NCBI RefSeq assembly: GCF_039545135.1
Contig: NZ_BAABRU010000013.1
Span: 1 to 64,000 of the forward strand
DNA: 64,000 nucleotides
Reading direction: 5' to 3'
Source: Herpetosiphon gulosus
GTDB lineage: Bacteria > Chloroflexota > Chloroflexia > Chloroflexales > Herpetosiphonaceae
Positions 32,836 to 41,057 of the stretch are shown here, one piece after another (the stretch's first letter is position 1; each line of letters opens with the position of its first letter). Made by a program: the position numbers and the translations under genes. The notes under the pieces are model-generated. The model did not search any database and was not told where the DNA came from. It saw only the letters and a list, made by a program, of their open reading frames with translations.

Positions 32836-34944
32836 CTAGGCCGAATTTGCTGCTTCGTTGGGCAATAAGGGAAATTGCAACAGCGCGGTGATGCCTGGCT
32901 CAGGGTCATTCGGAATTAAACTGATCGAGCCAGCTGCTCGCCACATGACGGCAGCACAAATTGGCAAGCCTAAGCCCAAGCGCTGTGGGCCATGGGTTGT
33001 CCAAAACGGTTGCCAAATATCGCCCAAGGCATCAACTGGAATGCCACGTCCAGCATCACGAAATGCTAAAACTGTCGCATGCTCAGTTTGATAGGCCTTG
33101 ATCACAATTCCTGTATGGCTTGAGCCAGATTCCAAGGCATTATTCAGCAGTTCGGTGCAGAGGGTCAGCAATTCGCGCTCTTGTAATAAAATATGCAAAT
33201 TCGGCTGAATTTCAAGCTGCAAATGCGCCACCGAGCGATGAATTTGTAAGGCTTGATCGATTAAGCTTGGTAAGGCATCGCTTAGATCAATCGGAAATGG
33301 GGCTGGGTTGGTGCGGCTAGCGCCTTTGAGCAAGTGAATTCGCTGAACCATCTCTTTGCCGCCGCGCACATGTTTGACCACCTCGGCCAATAATTCGCGC
33401 TGGCCCTCATCAATCGCATCAAGCTCGGCCAACTGAGTATTGCCCAAAATCACCGCCAATAAATTGTTGAAGTGATGGGCCATTTGGCCAGCCAGTTGCT
33501 CCATATTGCGCAAATAGCCCAATTCGGCCTGTTCGGTTTGGCGGGCTGCTTGGTCGGCCACGGTTTGGGCATTGGCTAGGGCCACGGCAAAATGCGGACG
33601 GGCCATTTCAAGCAAGGCTACTTCTTCATTGGTAATTTGGCGATGTTTGATCGCAATAATCAGCACACCCAATAAGCGGGCTTGATGCAACAACGGTACT
33701 GCGGCACAACCCTGATAGCCTGCATCAAGCAATTGCTGGGTGATCGGTACCAAGGTATCAGTGCCTAAAACACACGAATAGACCCGCGTAATTGTGCCAA
33801 GCTCGGTTAGCAAATGCAGGCTTTGCTGATCATTGGGCATACAGAAGGCATGCTGCTGCGAGGTATAGGCCAAATCAATAATCGCATTGCGATATGAATA
33901 CCAGGCAATTGCAACTGGCCCCATAATTTGCTGTAACTCTTGCTCAATGCTGCGATAGAGCGAATCGAGATCCAAATTGGCGCTGAGTGATTGGGCCAAA
34001 TTATTGACCAATTGCAACTGGCGAGTTTGCCGCGCCAATTGTTCGCGCATTTGGGCTTGACGAATTGGCCCAATAATTTGATGGGCAATTAATTCGAGCA
34101 ATACTTGATCATCGGCGCTGAAATGGTCAACCACACTATGATACACCGCTAAAACACCCAATGGCCCACTGGCATCGCCAATTGGCACAATCAAGGCCGA
34201 ACGCACACTGGCTGCCGATTGATCGAGTTGTAACCAACGCGCATCTTCGTGGACATCGGTGATACGCACAGTTTCGCGGCTGCGCAAAGCATAACCCGCC
34301 GCTCCCTCTTTGACCACGCGCTTGACCCGATCTAGATTATGCGAAACGCCATCGTCGGTCGTGAGAATTTCGACATCAGCCACATCGTGCAACAAAAACA
34401 AATTGCCATGATCGGCCTGCAAGGCTTTGGTGCTTACATCGACCACATGCGCCAACATGCCCGAAATTGACTCGATCTGGGTGATATCGCGGGTAATATC
34501 GGCGATCAGGGCAAACCGTTCGCGCTCGGCCTCAACCCGTGAAAGGACATGTTTCAAACGAATTGCCGCTCGCAAACGAGCGCGAAGCGTCGCCGAATCG
34601 ACCGGCTTGAGCAGAAAATCATCGGCTCCCTCAAAATAGGCTTGTTGGCGCACCGCTAATTCAGCCGCAGCAGTCACCACAATAATCGGAATATAATGAT
34701 GATCGCGCTGGGCACGAATCGTCTTAAGCACTTCAATTCCATCAATGCCTGGCATAAAAATATCGAGCAAAATCGCATCTGGCGGCGTTTGGCGCACAAA
34801 ATCCAACGCCGCCACGCCATGCTCAGCCTCAGCTGCGAGATAACCCGCCGCTTCAACGTAACGCCGCACAATTGAACGATTTGAAGATTGATCATCGACG
34901 ATCAACACTAACGGCTGTTGACTAAATTCGTGCATTTCAGTCAT
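32836..34944 (-). CDS. Hybrid protein: response-regulator receiver, two GAF domains, histidine kinase
   Basis: A 702-residue signalling protein. Residues about 12-125 are a receiver (LVLIVDDQSSNRS, the phospho-acceptor Asp in ILLDIFMPG, the Lys in DDFLLKPVD). Two GAF domains cover about 150-300 and 320-460 and probably bind a small ligand or pigment. The dimerisation helix has QMAHHFNNLLAVILGN with the phospho-His, of the HxFNN type. The ATPase part has ELLNNALES (N box), FRDAGRGIP (G1) and RLGLGLPICAAVMW (G2). No membrane segment, so it is cytoplasmic. Receiver first and kinase last means that it may pass a signal received from another kinase. Confidence 0.92.
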   Translation of the reverse strand: MTEMHEFSQQPLVLIVDDQSSNRSIVRRYVEAAGYLAAEAEHGVAALDFVRQTPPDAILLDIFMPGIDGIEVLKTIRAQRDHHYIPIIVVTAAAELAVRQQAYFEGADDFLLKPVDSATLRARLRAAIRLKHVLSRVEAERERFALIADITRDITQIESISGMLAHVVDVSTKALQADHGNLFLLHDVADVEILTTDDGVSHNLDRVKRVVKEGAAGYALRSRETVRITDVHEDARWLQLDQSAASVRSALIVPIGDASGPLGVLAVYHSVVDHFSADDQVLLELIAHQIIGPIRQAQMREQLARQTRQLQLVNNLAQSLSANLDLDSLYRSIEQELQQIMGPVAIAWYSYRNAIIDLAYTSQQHAFCMPNDQQSLHLLTELGTITRVYSCVLGTDTLVPITQQLLDAGYQGCAAVPLLHQARLLGVLIIAIKHRQITNEEVALLEMARPHFAVALANAQTVADQAARQTEQAELGYLRNMEQLAGQMAHHFNNLLAVILGNTQLAELDAIDEGQRELLAEVVKHVRGGKEMVQRIHLLKGASRTNPAPFPIDLSDALPSLIDQALQIHRSVAHLQLEIQPNLHILLQERELLTLCTELLNNALESGSSHTGIVIKAYQTEHATVLAFRDAGRGIPVDALGDIWQPFWTTHGPQRLGLGLPICAAVMWRAAGSISLIPNDPEPGITALLQFPLLPNEAANSA

Positions 34945-34965
34945 GCATGGTTCCTATTGCAATTA

Positions 34966-37827
34966 CTAGGCTGGGGCATGCCAGCGCTGAAGCTGATCCC
35001 AATTCAGCCCAGTTTCAACGTTCACTTCCAACGGCACGGCCAAATCGGGATAAACTTGGGTCATCGTATCACAAACTAATTGAGCCACGGCATCACGCTC
35101 TGCCTCAGGCACTTCCAAAACCAATTCGTCATGAACTTGCAGCAACATTTTGGCCTGATAGCCGCCAGCAATTAATGCCTGTTCCAGCCGAATCATCGCC
35201 AATTTGATCAAATCGGCGGCTGTGCCTTGAATCCCAGCGTTGGTTGCTTCACGCTCAAAAGCGCTACGGCGTGGCCCAGTTACTCCACCGTCTTGCAACT
35301 CGCGGAAGTAGCGGCGACGACCAAACAAGGTTTCAACATAGCCAACGGCTTTAACCCGCTCCAATGTTCGTTCGATATAGCTTTTCAGGCCAGGATATTG
35401 AGCAAACAAGCCGTTGATCATTTGTTGAGCTTCGGTGCGTGAAAGCGCCGTGCGGGCAGCCAAGCCAAAACTGCTAATGCCATAAATAATACCAAAGACC
35501 GTCATTTTGGCGATTCGGCGCTGATTTTTGCTAACTTCATCCATGGGAATATCAAATAAGCGGGCCGCCGTGGCTGCGTGAATATCTTGGCCAGTTTTAA
35601 ACACTTCGACCAAAGCGGGATCAGCGGTGATATGCGCCAAAACTCGTAGCTCAATTTGTGAATAGTCGGCAGTCATCAGTACATGACCTGACCGCGCGAC
35701 AAAGGCCCGCCGAATTTCGCGGCCTTCCTCGCTGCGCACTGGAATATTCTGCAAATTGGGTGAATCGGAGCTAAGCCGCCCAGTTTCCGCCCCAATTTGG
35801 CGATATTGAGTATGTACACGGCCTGTTTGCTGGTTGATCAACTCAATCAAAGCATCGACATAGGTCGATTTGAGCTTCGACAAACGTCGATAGCGCAAAA
35901 TCATCGTCACAATCCCACTTTGATCGTGGGTTTGTAAATCTTCCAAGGTTTCGGCGTTAACTGAATAGACCGCGCCGCCGCTGCGAGTTGTGCCAGCCAA
36001 CCGTTTGAGATTGGCAGTTGGCAACTTCAAGCGAATAAACAAGAGATCATTTAAATCGAAACGCGAATTAATGTTCATTGGTTCGCCCACAAAATCGGCA
36101 ATATGCTGCTCGATTTCGCGTAAACTTTGGCCCAACACTTGACCTTGCTGCACCAATTGCGCCCGATCAAGCCCAATGCCACAAGCTTCCATGCGCATCA
36201 ACACTGGGCTAAGCGGCATTTCGATTTGCTCAAACACCTCGCGTACCGCCGGAATTGCCCCAAGTTGGGGCATGAACAACGCCAACAAACGGGCCGTCAT
36301 ATCAACATCGGCGCTCGCATAAGGCGTTACCTGCTCAATCGCCACTTGATCCATGGTGATTTGCTTTTTGCCTGTACCGATTAATGTTTCGATCCGCGTC
36401 ATTTCAATGGGACGATCATCGGCATCGCGTAATTCAGCAAAGGCCAAATCTTTGAGGCTCTGACGTTTGCCTAACAAAGCGGCGGCGATGGCCGTATCGA
36501 AACTCAAATGTGGCACATCAAGCCCAATCAAGCTCAAGGCACTCATATCAAACTTGCCATTATGGGCTACCACAGCTTTTTGTGGGTCGCTAAACAATGG
36601 TTGCAAGGCAGCGACAACCTCGGCTACTGGCAATTGCTGGCCGCTGCGGTGCTCCAGTGGAATATACCAACCGCAACCAGCAGCATGGGTTAGGGCAATG
36701 CCGACAACTTTGGCAGGCACAGGCGAGAACAAATTCAAGCTATTGGTTTCCACATCGAAGATTAAACGTTCAGCTGCCGCCAAAATTCTTACCAATTCGG
36801 CCAATTGTTCGCTGGTAGTGACCGCTTGATAATCACCAGATTGAGCGATTGGCTCAGCGCTTGGCGGCGTAGCATCATCGAACATGGTTAATTGGCTGGG
36901 ATTGGTGGTTTGGGGAATGGCGACAACTTGGACGGCACTCACTTGGCTGGAAAGTGGCAGCTTATCGACCAACTTGCGAAATTCAAGTTGGCTGAACAAG
37001 GCCAAGACTGTATCACGATCATAATCGTGCACTTTGGTGGCTTCGAGATCCAAGGTTACCGGGGCATTCGTGACGATCGTCGCCAAGTGGGTGCTAAATC
37101 GCGCAGCTTCTTGTTGACCATCGAGCTTTGAGCGATAGCGATTGGCAACTTTATCAAGATTGGCGTAGATATTTTCGACGCTGCCCCATTCATTGAGCAT
37201 GCTGATCGCTCCAGCTTCGCCAATGCCCTTGACTCCGGGAATGTTGTCGGAGGTATCGCCCTTGAGGCCGCGTAAATCGGCTAGTTGGTTGGGAGCCAAG
37301 CCTTTGTAGCGTTCGCGCACTTGAGCTTCATCGTAGAGCGAAACATTGCCCTTGCCATAGGGATTGGCCAACAGCACCTTGGTATAGTCGTTGACCAATT
37401 GCAAGGTATCTGTATCGCCAGTGATGATCAAGGTATCGACCCCCTGCGCCTCAGCTTGGCGACATAATGTCCCAATCACATCATCGGCCTCGTAGTTCTC
37501 GGCAGTGTAGATGGGAATATTCAGGGCATTGATAATTTGCTTAATCCGTTCGAGTTGGGGGTGAAAATCGGCGGGTGTTTCAGCGCGGCCAGCCTTATAG
37601 TCGGGGTATAGATCATCGCGGAAGGTTCGACCAATATCAAACGAAACCGCCACATACTCTGGTTGGCGCTCGCGTAACAAGTTGAGCAAAATTGATAAAA
37701 AACCTTGCACTGCATAGGTTGGCTCGCCAGTAGCGCGAACCGACATGCCTGTGTCGCGAAGCGCAAAAAAGGCCCGAAATGCCAGCGCATGGCCATCAAC
37801 CAAGACGAGTGTGGGTCGCTGCTGCAT
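34966..37827 (-). CDS. polA: DNA polymerase I
   Basis: About 953 residues. N-terminal 5'-3' exonuclease (LVLVDGHALAFRAFFAL, DVIGTLCRQAEAQ, GLKGDTSDNIPGVKGIG). Then a 3'-5' proofreading domain with the DxE pair in LIFDVETNSLNLF (about residue 365). Then a family A polymerase domain with TADYSQIELRVLAH (motif A), RRIAKMTVFGIIYGISSFGL (motif B, split by no gap) and LLQVHDELVLEVP (motif C). It fills gaps and removes primers in repair and replication. AGGAGG lies before the ATG at 37827; the twenty-residue extension upstream has low coding character. No damage seen. Confidence 0.97.
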   Translation of the reverse strand: MQQRPTLVLVDGHALAFRAFFALRDTGMSVRATGEPTYAVQGFLSILLNLLRERQPEYVAVSFDIGRTFRDDLYPDYKAGRAETPADFHPQLERIKQIINALNIPIYTAENYEADDVIGTLCRQAEAQGVDTLIITGDTDTLQLVNDYTKVLLANPYGKGNVSLYDEAQVRERYKGLAPNQLADLRGLKGDTSDNIPGVKGIGEAGAISMLNEWGSVENIYANLDKVANRYRSKLDGQQEAARFSTHLATIVTNAPVTLDLEATKVHDYDRDTVLALFSQLEFRKLVDKLPLSSQVSAVQVVAIPQTTNPSQLTMFDDATPPSAEPIAQSGDYQAVTTSEQLAELVRILAAAERLIFDVETNSLNLFSPVPAKVVGIALTHAAGCGWYIPLEHRSGQQLPVAEVVAALQPLFSDPQKAVVAHNGKFDMSALSLIGLDVPHLSFDTAIAAALLGKRQSLKDLAFAELRDADDRPIEMTRIETLIGTGKKQITMDQVAIEQVTPYASADVDMTARLLALFMPQLGAIPAVREVFEQIEMPLSPVLMRMEACGIGLDRAQLVQQGQVLGQSLREIEQHIADFVGEPMNINSRFDLNDLLFIRLKLPTANLKRLAGTTRSGGAVYSVNAETLEDLQTHDQSGIVTMILRYRRLSKLKSTYVDALIELINQQTGRVHTQYRQIGAETGRLSSDSPNLQNIPVRSEEGREIRRAFVARSGHVLMTADYSQIELRVLAHITADPALVEVFKTGQDIHAATAARLFDIPMDEVSKNQRRIAKMTVFGIIYGISSFGLAARTALSRTEAQQMINGLFAQYPGLKSYIERTLERVKAVGYVETLFGRRRYFRELQDGGVTGPRRSAFEREATNAGIQGTAADLIKLAMIRLEQALIAGGYQAKMLLQVHDELVLEVPEAERDAVAQLVCDTMTQVYPDLAVPLEVNVETGLNWDQLQRWHAPA

Positions 37828-38186
37828 ACGATCAAAACCTCCTGAAACACAACATCCACCCTGCATTGTAGCAGTATTTGGCTGCAATACCTAGGTGCTT
37901 GTTATCGAACATTTGTTCATTTTAACACACAAAGCTGTCGATGATAAGCCGTGCTAGCGAATGATCCACAAAGATCACGAAAGTTTGTTGTAGCCACGAA
38001 TTGCACGAATTGCACGAACCATATTTAGCCACAGATTGGCACAGATGTATATGATTATCCTGCTATTACCACCACTTCCTTCATCCCTCATCCCTCATCC
38101 TTCATCCTTCGGTCGCTCTGCGCCGCTGGGTTAAAATCTAGCTCCAATTCCTGACCCCTGATCCCCAGCCCCTAATCCCTTGCTCT
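37828..38186. repeat. Repeat-rich gap upstream of polA
   Basis: No gene seen. It holds CACGAAT/CACGAAG steps (37963-38019), a second copy of AGCCACAGATT..CACAGAT..GATTATCCTGCTAT (38027-38066), CATCCCTCATCCCTCATCCTTCATCC steps (about 38080-38108), TCTGCGCCGCTGGGTTAAA, and CTGACCCCTGATCCCCAGCCCCTAATCCCT (about 38148-38178). All are families also found elsewhere in the window. Confidence 0.8.
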
Positions 38187-38834
38187 TCATCCTTTCGATT
38201 GCTCTATGCGCTTGATCCCGCTGGGGGTTTCGATTGTGGCGATTAATTGTGGTTGGGCAGTGGTTTGCCAACAAACTTCATCTTGCATGCCAATTTGGCT
38301 CAGCATGGTTTCGATCTGGCTGGCTTGGGGGTGATGTAACTCCAACTGTAATAAACGACAACCTTGATCAGTTAAACGCTGAATTGGGTGTTGATCGCGC
38401 GGCCATTCGATTAACATTGGAGCCATGCCAGAAAACGGCAAACTGCCATCGGCTGGAATCGTGATTTGCCAGGCTAAATTGCCACGGCTCATCGGCGTGA
38501 CCACCCCAAGTTGTTGGTGCAATAATTCGCTTGCCGACTGAATCAGGATTGTGCGGGCGACCCATGTTGCCAAGCGCGGAGCACTGGTTGGTTGCACTGA
38601 ATCTAATGCAAACCAGCGTGGGCGCTTGGGTGCAGGCAGTGTTGGATCTGGCGCGATCACTTCGAGATAGCAATGTTCGCCAAGTTTGAGCAAGTAATTG
38701 TGGGTTGCCATGGCTTGATGCTGCCCACCAGCTTGCATCGGCACACCCAATACATCTTCGATATAGGCCACACCAAGCGCGAGGTTGGGTGCAGTGACGA
38801 CCAAATGATCGATCCATGTCGCTAACGGCATCAT
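38187..38834 (-). CDS. Glyoxalase-fold (VOC) protein, Glyoxalase_3-like
   Basis: A 215-residue protein. It starts WIDHLVVTAPNLALGVAYIEDVLGVPMQAGGQHQAMATHNYLLKLG, with a metal-type His near the start, then CYLEVIAPDP. This is the layout of the Glyoxalase_3 branch of the vicinal-oxygen-chelate superfamily. Two repeats of the beta-alpha-beta-beta-beta unit fit the length. Substrate unknown. It stands alone, divergent from the ATPase-DUF4276 pair. Confidence 0.82.
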   Translation of the reverse strand: MMPLATWIDHLVVTAPNLALGVAYIEDVLGVPMQAGGQHQAMATHNYLLKLGEHCYLEVIAPDPTLPAPKRPRWFALDSVQPTSAPRLATWVARTILIQSASELLHQQLGVVTPMSRGNLAWQITIPADGSLPFSGMAPMLIEWPRDQHPIQRLTDQGCRLLQLELHHPQASQIETMLSQIGMQDEVCWQTTAQPQLIATIETPSGIKRIEQSKG

Positions 38835-38856
38835 TGTTATGGCTCCTTTTTAAGAT

Positions 38857-38885
38857 TTGGATTGATATAGTTTCGTTTGTATAAT
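38857..38885 (+). promoter_or_regulatory. Sigma70-type promoter of the ATPase-DUF4276 pair
   Basis: TTGGAT (38857-38862) and a perfect TATAAT (38880-38885) are 17 nt apart. The predicted start is about 45 nt upstream of the ATPase ATG, with AAGGA as the ribosome-binding site. Confidence 0.65.
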
Positions 38886-38937
38886 GTGATGGGTATTATC
38901 AAGGCTTAACAATGCTTTGGGATAAGGAATATACGCA

Positions 38938-40089
38938 ATGATTACGCGGGTTCAGATCAAAAACTTTCGTAGTTTAGCCGATGTTGATGTATCGTTAAAT
39001 TCATTGACTGTATTAGTAGGGAAAAATGGTTCTGGTAAGAGCAGTTTTTTAGATGCATTAAGATTTGTTCGAGACGCATTAAGATTAGGCCTAGATAATG
39101 CCATTATTTCGCGGCATGGAATTGATTCATTATGGCGCTGGGCTCCAACTAGAAACTTTAATCTACAAATTACGATTACCATTAAAACGGGTGGGTTTCA
39201 TGGGGAATATGGTTTTACACTTGCTCGTGGCAAAGAAACATTTCATGTCAAATCTGAATTCTGCAAATGTCAACGAGGCAATAAAATCGATAGTTTTGAA
39301 GTAAAAAATGGTCAGCTATTGGTTGATATTCAAAGTAGAAATTCGGCACTTACTCCATCAAGACGAGATTCAGTTGAAAAAAATGTTTTGACAATTCCAT
39401 ATCTGAGCGTTATCTCCCCATTATTTAGTCAATTACGACACCAATTAAGTGGTAGCTTTTATAGCATTTTCCCTAACACCTTGCGTGAACCACAAATTCC
39501 ATCAACTAATTCAACCCTTAATGATAATGCTGATAATTTAGCTTCAATTATCCAAAAGATTAAAAGTCAAAATACTTGGTTTGAAGATCTTCGAACGGCA
39601 TTAAGTATGGTTACTGATGGGATTAGTGATATTAATGTCAAAGCAGTGGGAAAGCATCTTATTACTGAGTTACTCCATCAGGATGTGAAAGTTTCTAGTC
39701 GATCAGTTAAAGAGCCATGGTTTAGCCTAGCCCAAGAGTCAGACGGTACGTTACGCATGCTGGGATTGTTGGTTGCGCTCTATCAAAAAGATAATCATAG
39801 CGGATTAATTGCTCTAGAGGAGCCTGAATTAGCATTGCACCCAGGGGCATTAGCCGTGCTGAGCGATGTGATTCGTGAGGCTAGCAAGCGCCGCCAAATT
39901 ATTATTACAACTCAAAGCCCCGATTTGATTTCGCGTTTTGAAGCTGAAGAACTACGCATTGTTGAGCGTCAAAATGGCCTAACTAGTATTGGACTATTGG
40001 ATGAAACTCAACGATCAGTGATTGAAGACCAACTATTTTCGGCTGGTGATCTGCTCCGAATCGAAGGTTTGCGTTCAAAATCGATCTAG
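38938..40089 (+). CDS. AAA/ABC-type ATPase (RecF-like), partner of DUF4276 protein
   Basis: A 383-residue protein. ITRVQIKNFRSLADVDVSL leads into Walker A GKNGSGKS (residues 28-35). SDGTLRMLGLLVALYQ is the ABC-type signature region, GLIALEEPELALHPGAL is Walker B, and QIIITTQSPDLIS is the switch strand. This is the AAA_21/COG4637-like group. The first two thirds are more AT-rich than neighbouring genes, a sign of transfer. It is followed after 23 nt by the DUF4276 gene. The pair resembles other ATPase-TOPRIM units of anti-phage type, such as PARIS and OLD, in gene order and domain type. Confidence 0.88.
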   Translation: MITRVQIKNFRSLADVDVSLNSLTVLVGKNGSGKSSFLDALRFVRDALRLGLDNAIISRHGIDSLWRWAPTRNFNLQITITIKTGGFHGEYGFTLARGKETFHVKSEFCKCQRGNKIDSFEVKNGQLLVDIQSRNSALTPSRRDSVEKNVLTIPYLSVISPLFSQLRHQLSGSFYSIFPNTLREPQIPSTNSTLNDNADNLASIIQKIKSQNTWFEDLRTALSMVTDGISDINVKAVGKHLITELLHQDVKVSSRSVKEPWFSLAQESDGTLRMLGLLVALYQKDNHSGLIALEEPELALHPGALAVLSDVIREASKRRQIIITTQSPDLISRFEAEELRIVERQNGLTSIGLLDETQRSVIEDQLFSAGDLLRIEGLRSKSI

Positions 40090-40112
40090 GCTTGAAGTAA
40101 AGTGAGCTATCC

Positions 40113-40808
40113 ATGCCCAAAATAGTTTCAATCGTTGAAGGTGAAGGCGAAGTTCAAGCGCTGCCAAAATTGCTTTTTAAAATCTTGCACGATTTAGGCC
40201 GTTATGACATTCAAGTGAGCCAACCAAAGAATTCCAAAGGTGTTACCAATATCTTAAAACCCCAAGGGCTAGAATATTTTCTTAGGTTAGCTGCTCGCGA
40301 GGTTGATTGTGCGGCGATTTTAGTATTGATCGATAGCGATGGGAAATGCCCGATTACTTTAGCCAAACAACTCTGTCAACGGGCAATGTTAGCCCAAATT
40401 AATCAACCAATAATGATAGTTTGCGCCCATCATATGTACGAAGCATGGCTTGTTGCCAGTATCGATTCGATTGCTGGTCAGCCGTTGGGTCAACGTGAGG
40501 GGTTGCCAGCAACGGTAAGCTTTGAGGGAGATCCCGACCAGCTTAATAATCCTAAACTATGGATTGATGATCGGTTTGTCAACGGTCGTGGTTATAAAGA
40601 ATCGCTTGACCAAGCTGAAATGACTAAATTATTGGAGCTTGAATTAGCATTTGCCCAATCGCGCTCGTTCCAACGGCTCTATCATGCAGTGCAAGAAGCG
40701 CTAGCAGCAATCGATACTAACCAAATCAAGGTAACTCCGGTCTATGACGAACCAGATCCATCTGTTCTCCCTGAAACCCGTATACGCAAGCCGCGCAATT
40801 TTCTATAA
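40113..40808 (+). CDS. DUF4276 protein (TOPRIM-like), partner of ATPase
   Basis: A 231-residue protein. The N terminus IVSIVEGEGEVQALPKLL carries Glu9. ILVLIDSDGKCP carries Asp74 and Asp76, the TOPRIM-like metal set. HHMYEAWLVASIDSIAG and RGYKESLDQAEMTKLLELELAFAQSRSFQRL are the parts I associate with DUF4276. DUF4276 genes very often stand beside a RecF-like ATPase, as here, and are thought to be nucleases of defence-type pairs; no direct activity is shown. Different in sequence from the TOPRIM protein at 6443, which has its own ATPase partner. Confidence 0.85.
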   Translation: MPKIVSIVEGEGEVQALPKLLFKILHDLGRYDIQVSQPKNSKGVTNILKPQGLEYFLRLAAREVDCAAILVLIDSDGKCPITLAKQLCQRAMLAQINQPIMIVCAHHMYEAWLVASIDSIAGQPLGQREGLPATVSFEGDPDQLNNPKLWIDDRFVNGRGYKESLDQAEMTKLLELELAFAQSRSFQRLYHAVQEALAAIDTNQIKVTPVYDEPDPSVLPETRIRKPRNFL

Positions 40809-40899
40809 AAATTCATTGTTGTCCTTGCTTATAATGCATATATGTGGCCTCAAAATCGCCCAAACTGACAAAAACCTGATAATTAGCTGAAAATTATTA

Positions 40900-40928
40900 T
40901 TGACTTTAAGGTATCAACCCGCTATGAT
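40900..40928 (+). promoter_or_regulatory. Sigma70-type promoter of the golvesin-domain protein
   Basis: TTGACT (40900-40905) and TATGAT (40923-40928) are exactly 17 nt apart, each one base from consensus. The leader to the ATG at 41058 is about 120 nt. No riboswitch fold was recognised in it. Confidence 0.75.
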
Positions 40929-41057
40929 TGGCCTCCAAGCCCCATCTCCCTGTTGAGATGTTTATTGCCATGAACGCTGAGAACTTGTAGTTTATGGCCA
41001 TGTATTGCCTTGCTGTGGTTCGTGGGCGGAACGCACACTTGTAGGAGGTTGTCGATT

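Noticed and set aside
40929-41057. Riboswitch in the long leader of the golvesin-domain gene
   Set aside because: No match to the cyclic-di-GMP or other known riboswitch cores was seen; only a promoter and ribosome-binding site can be supported.
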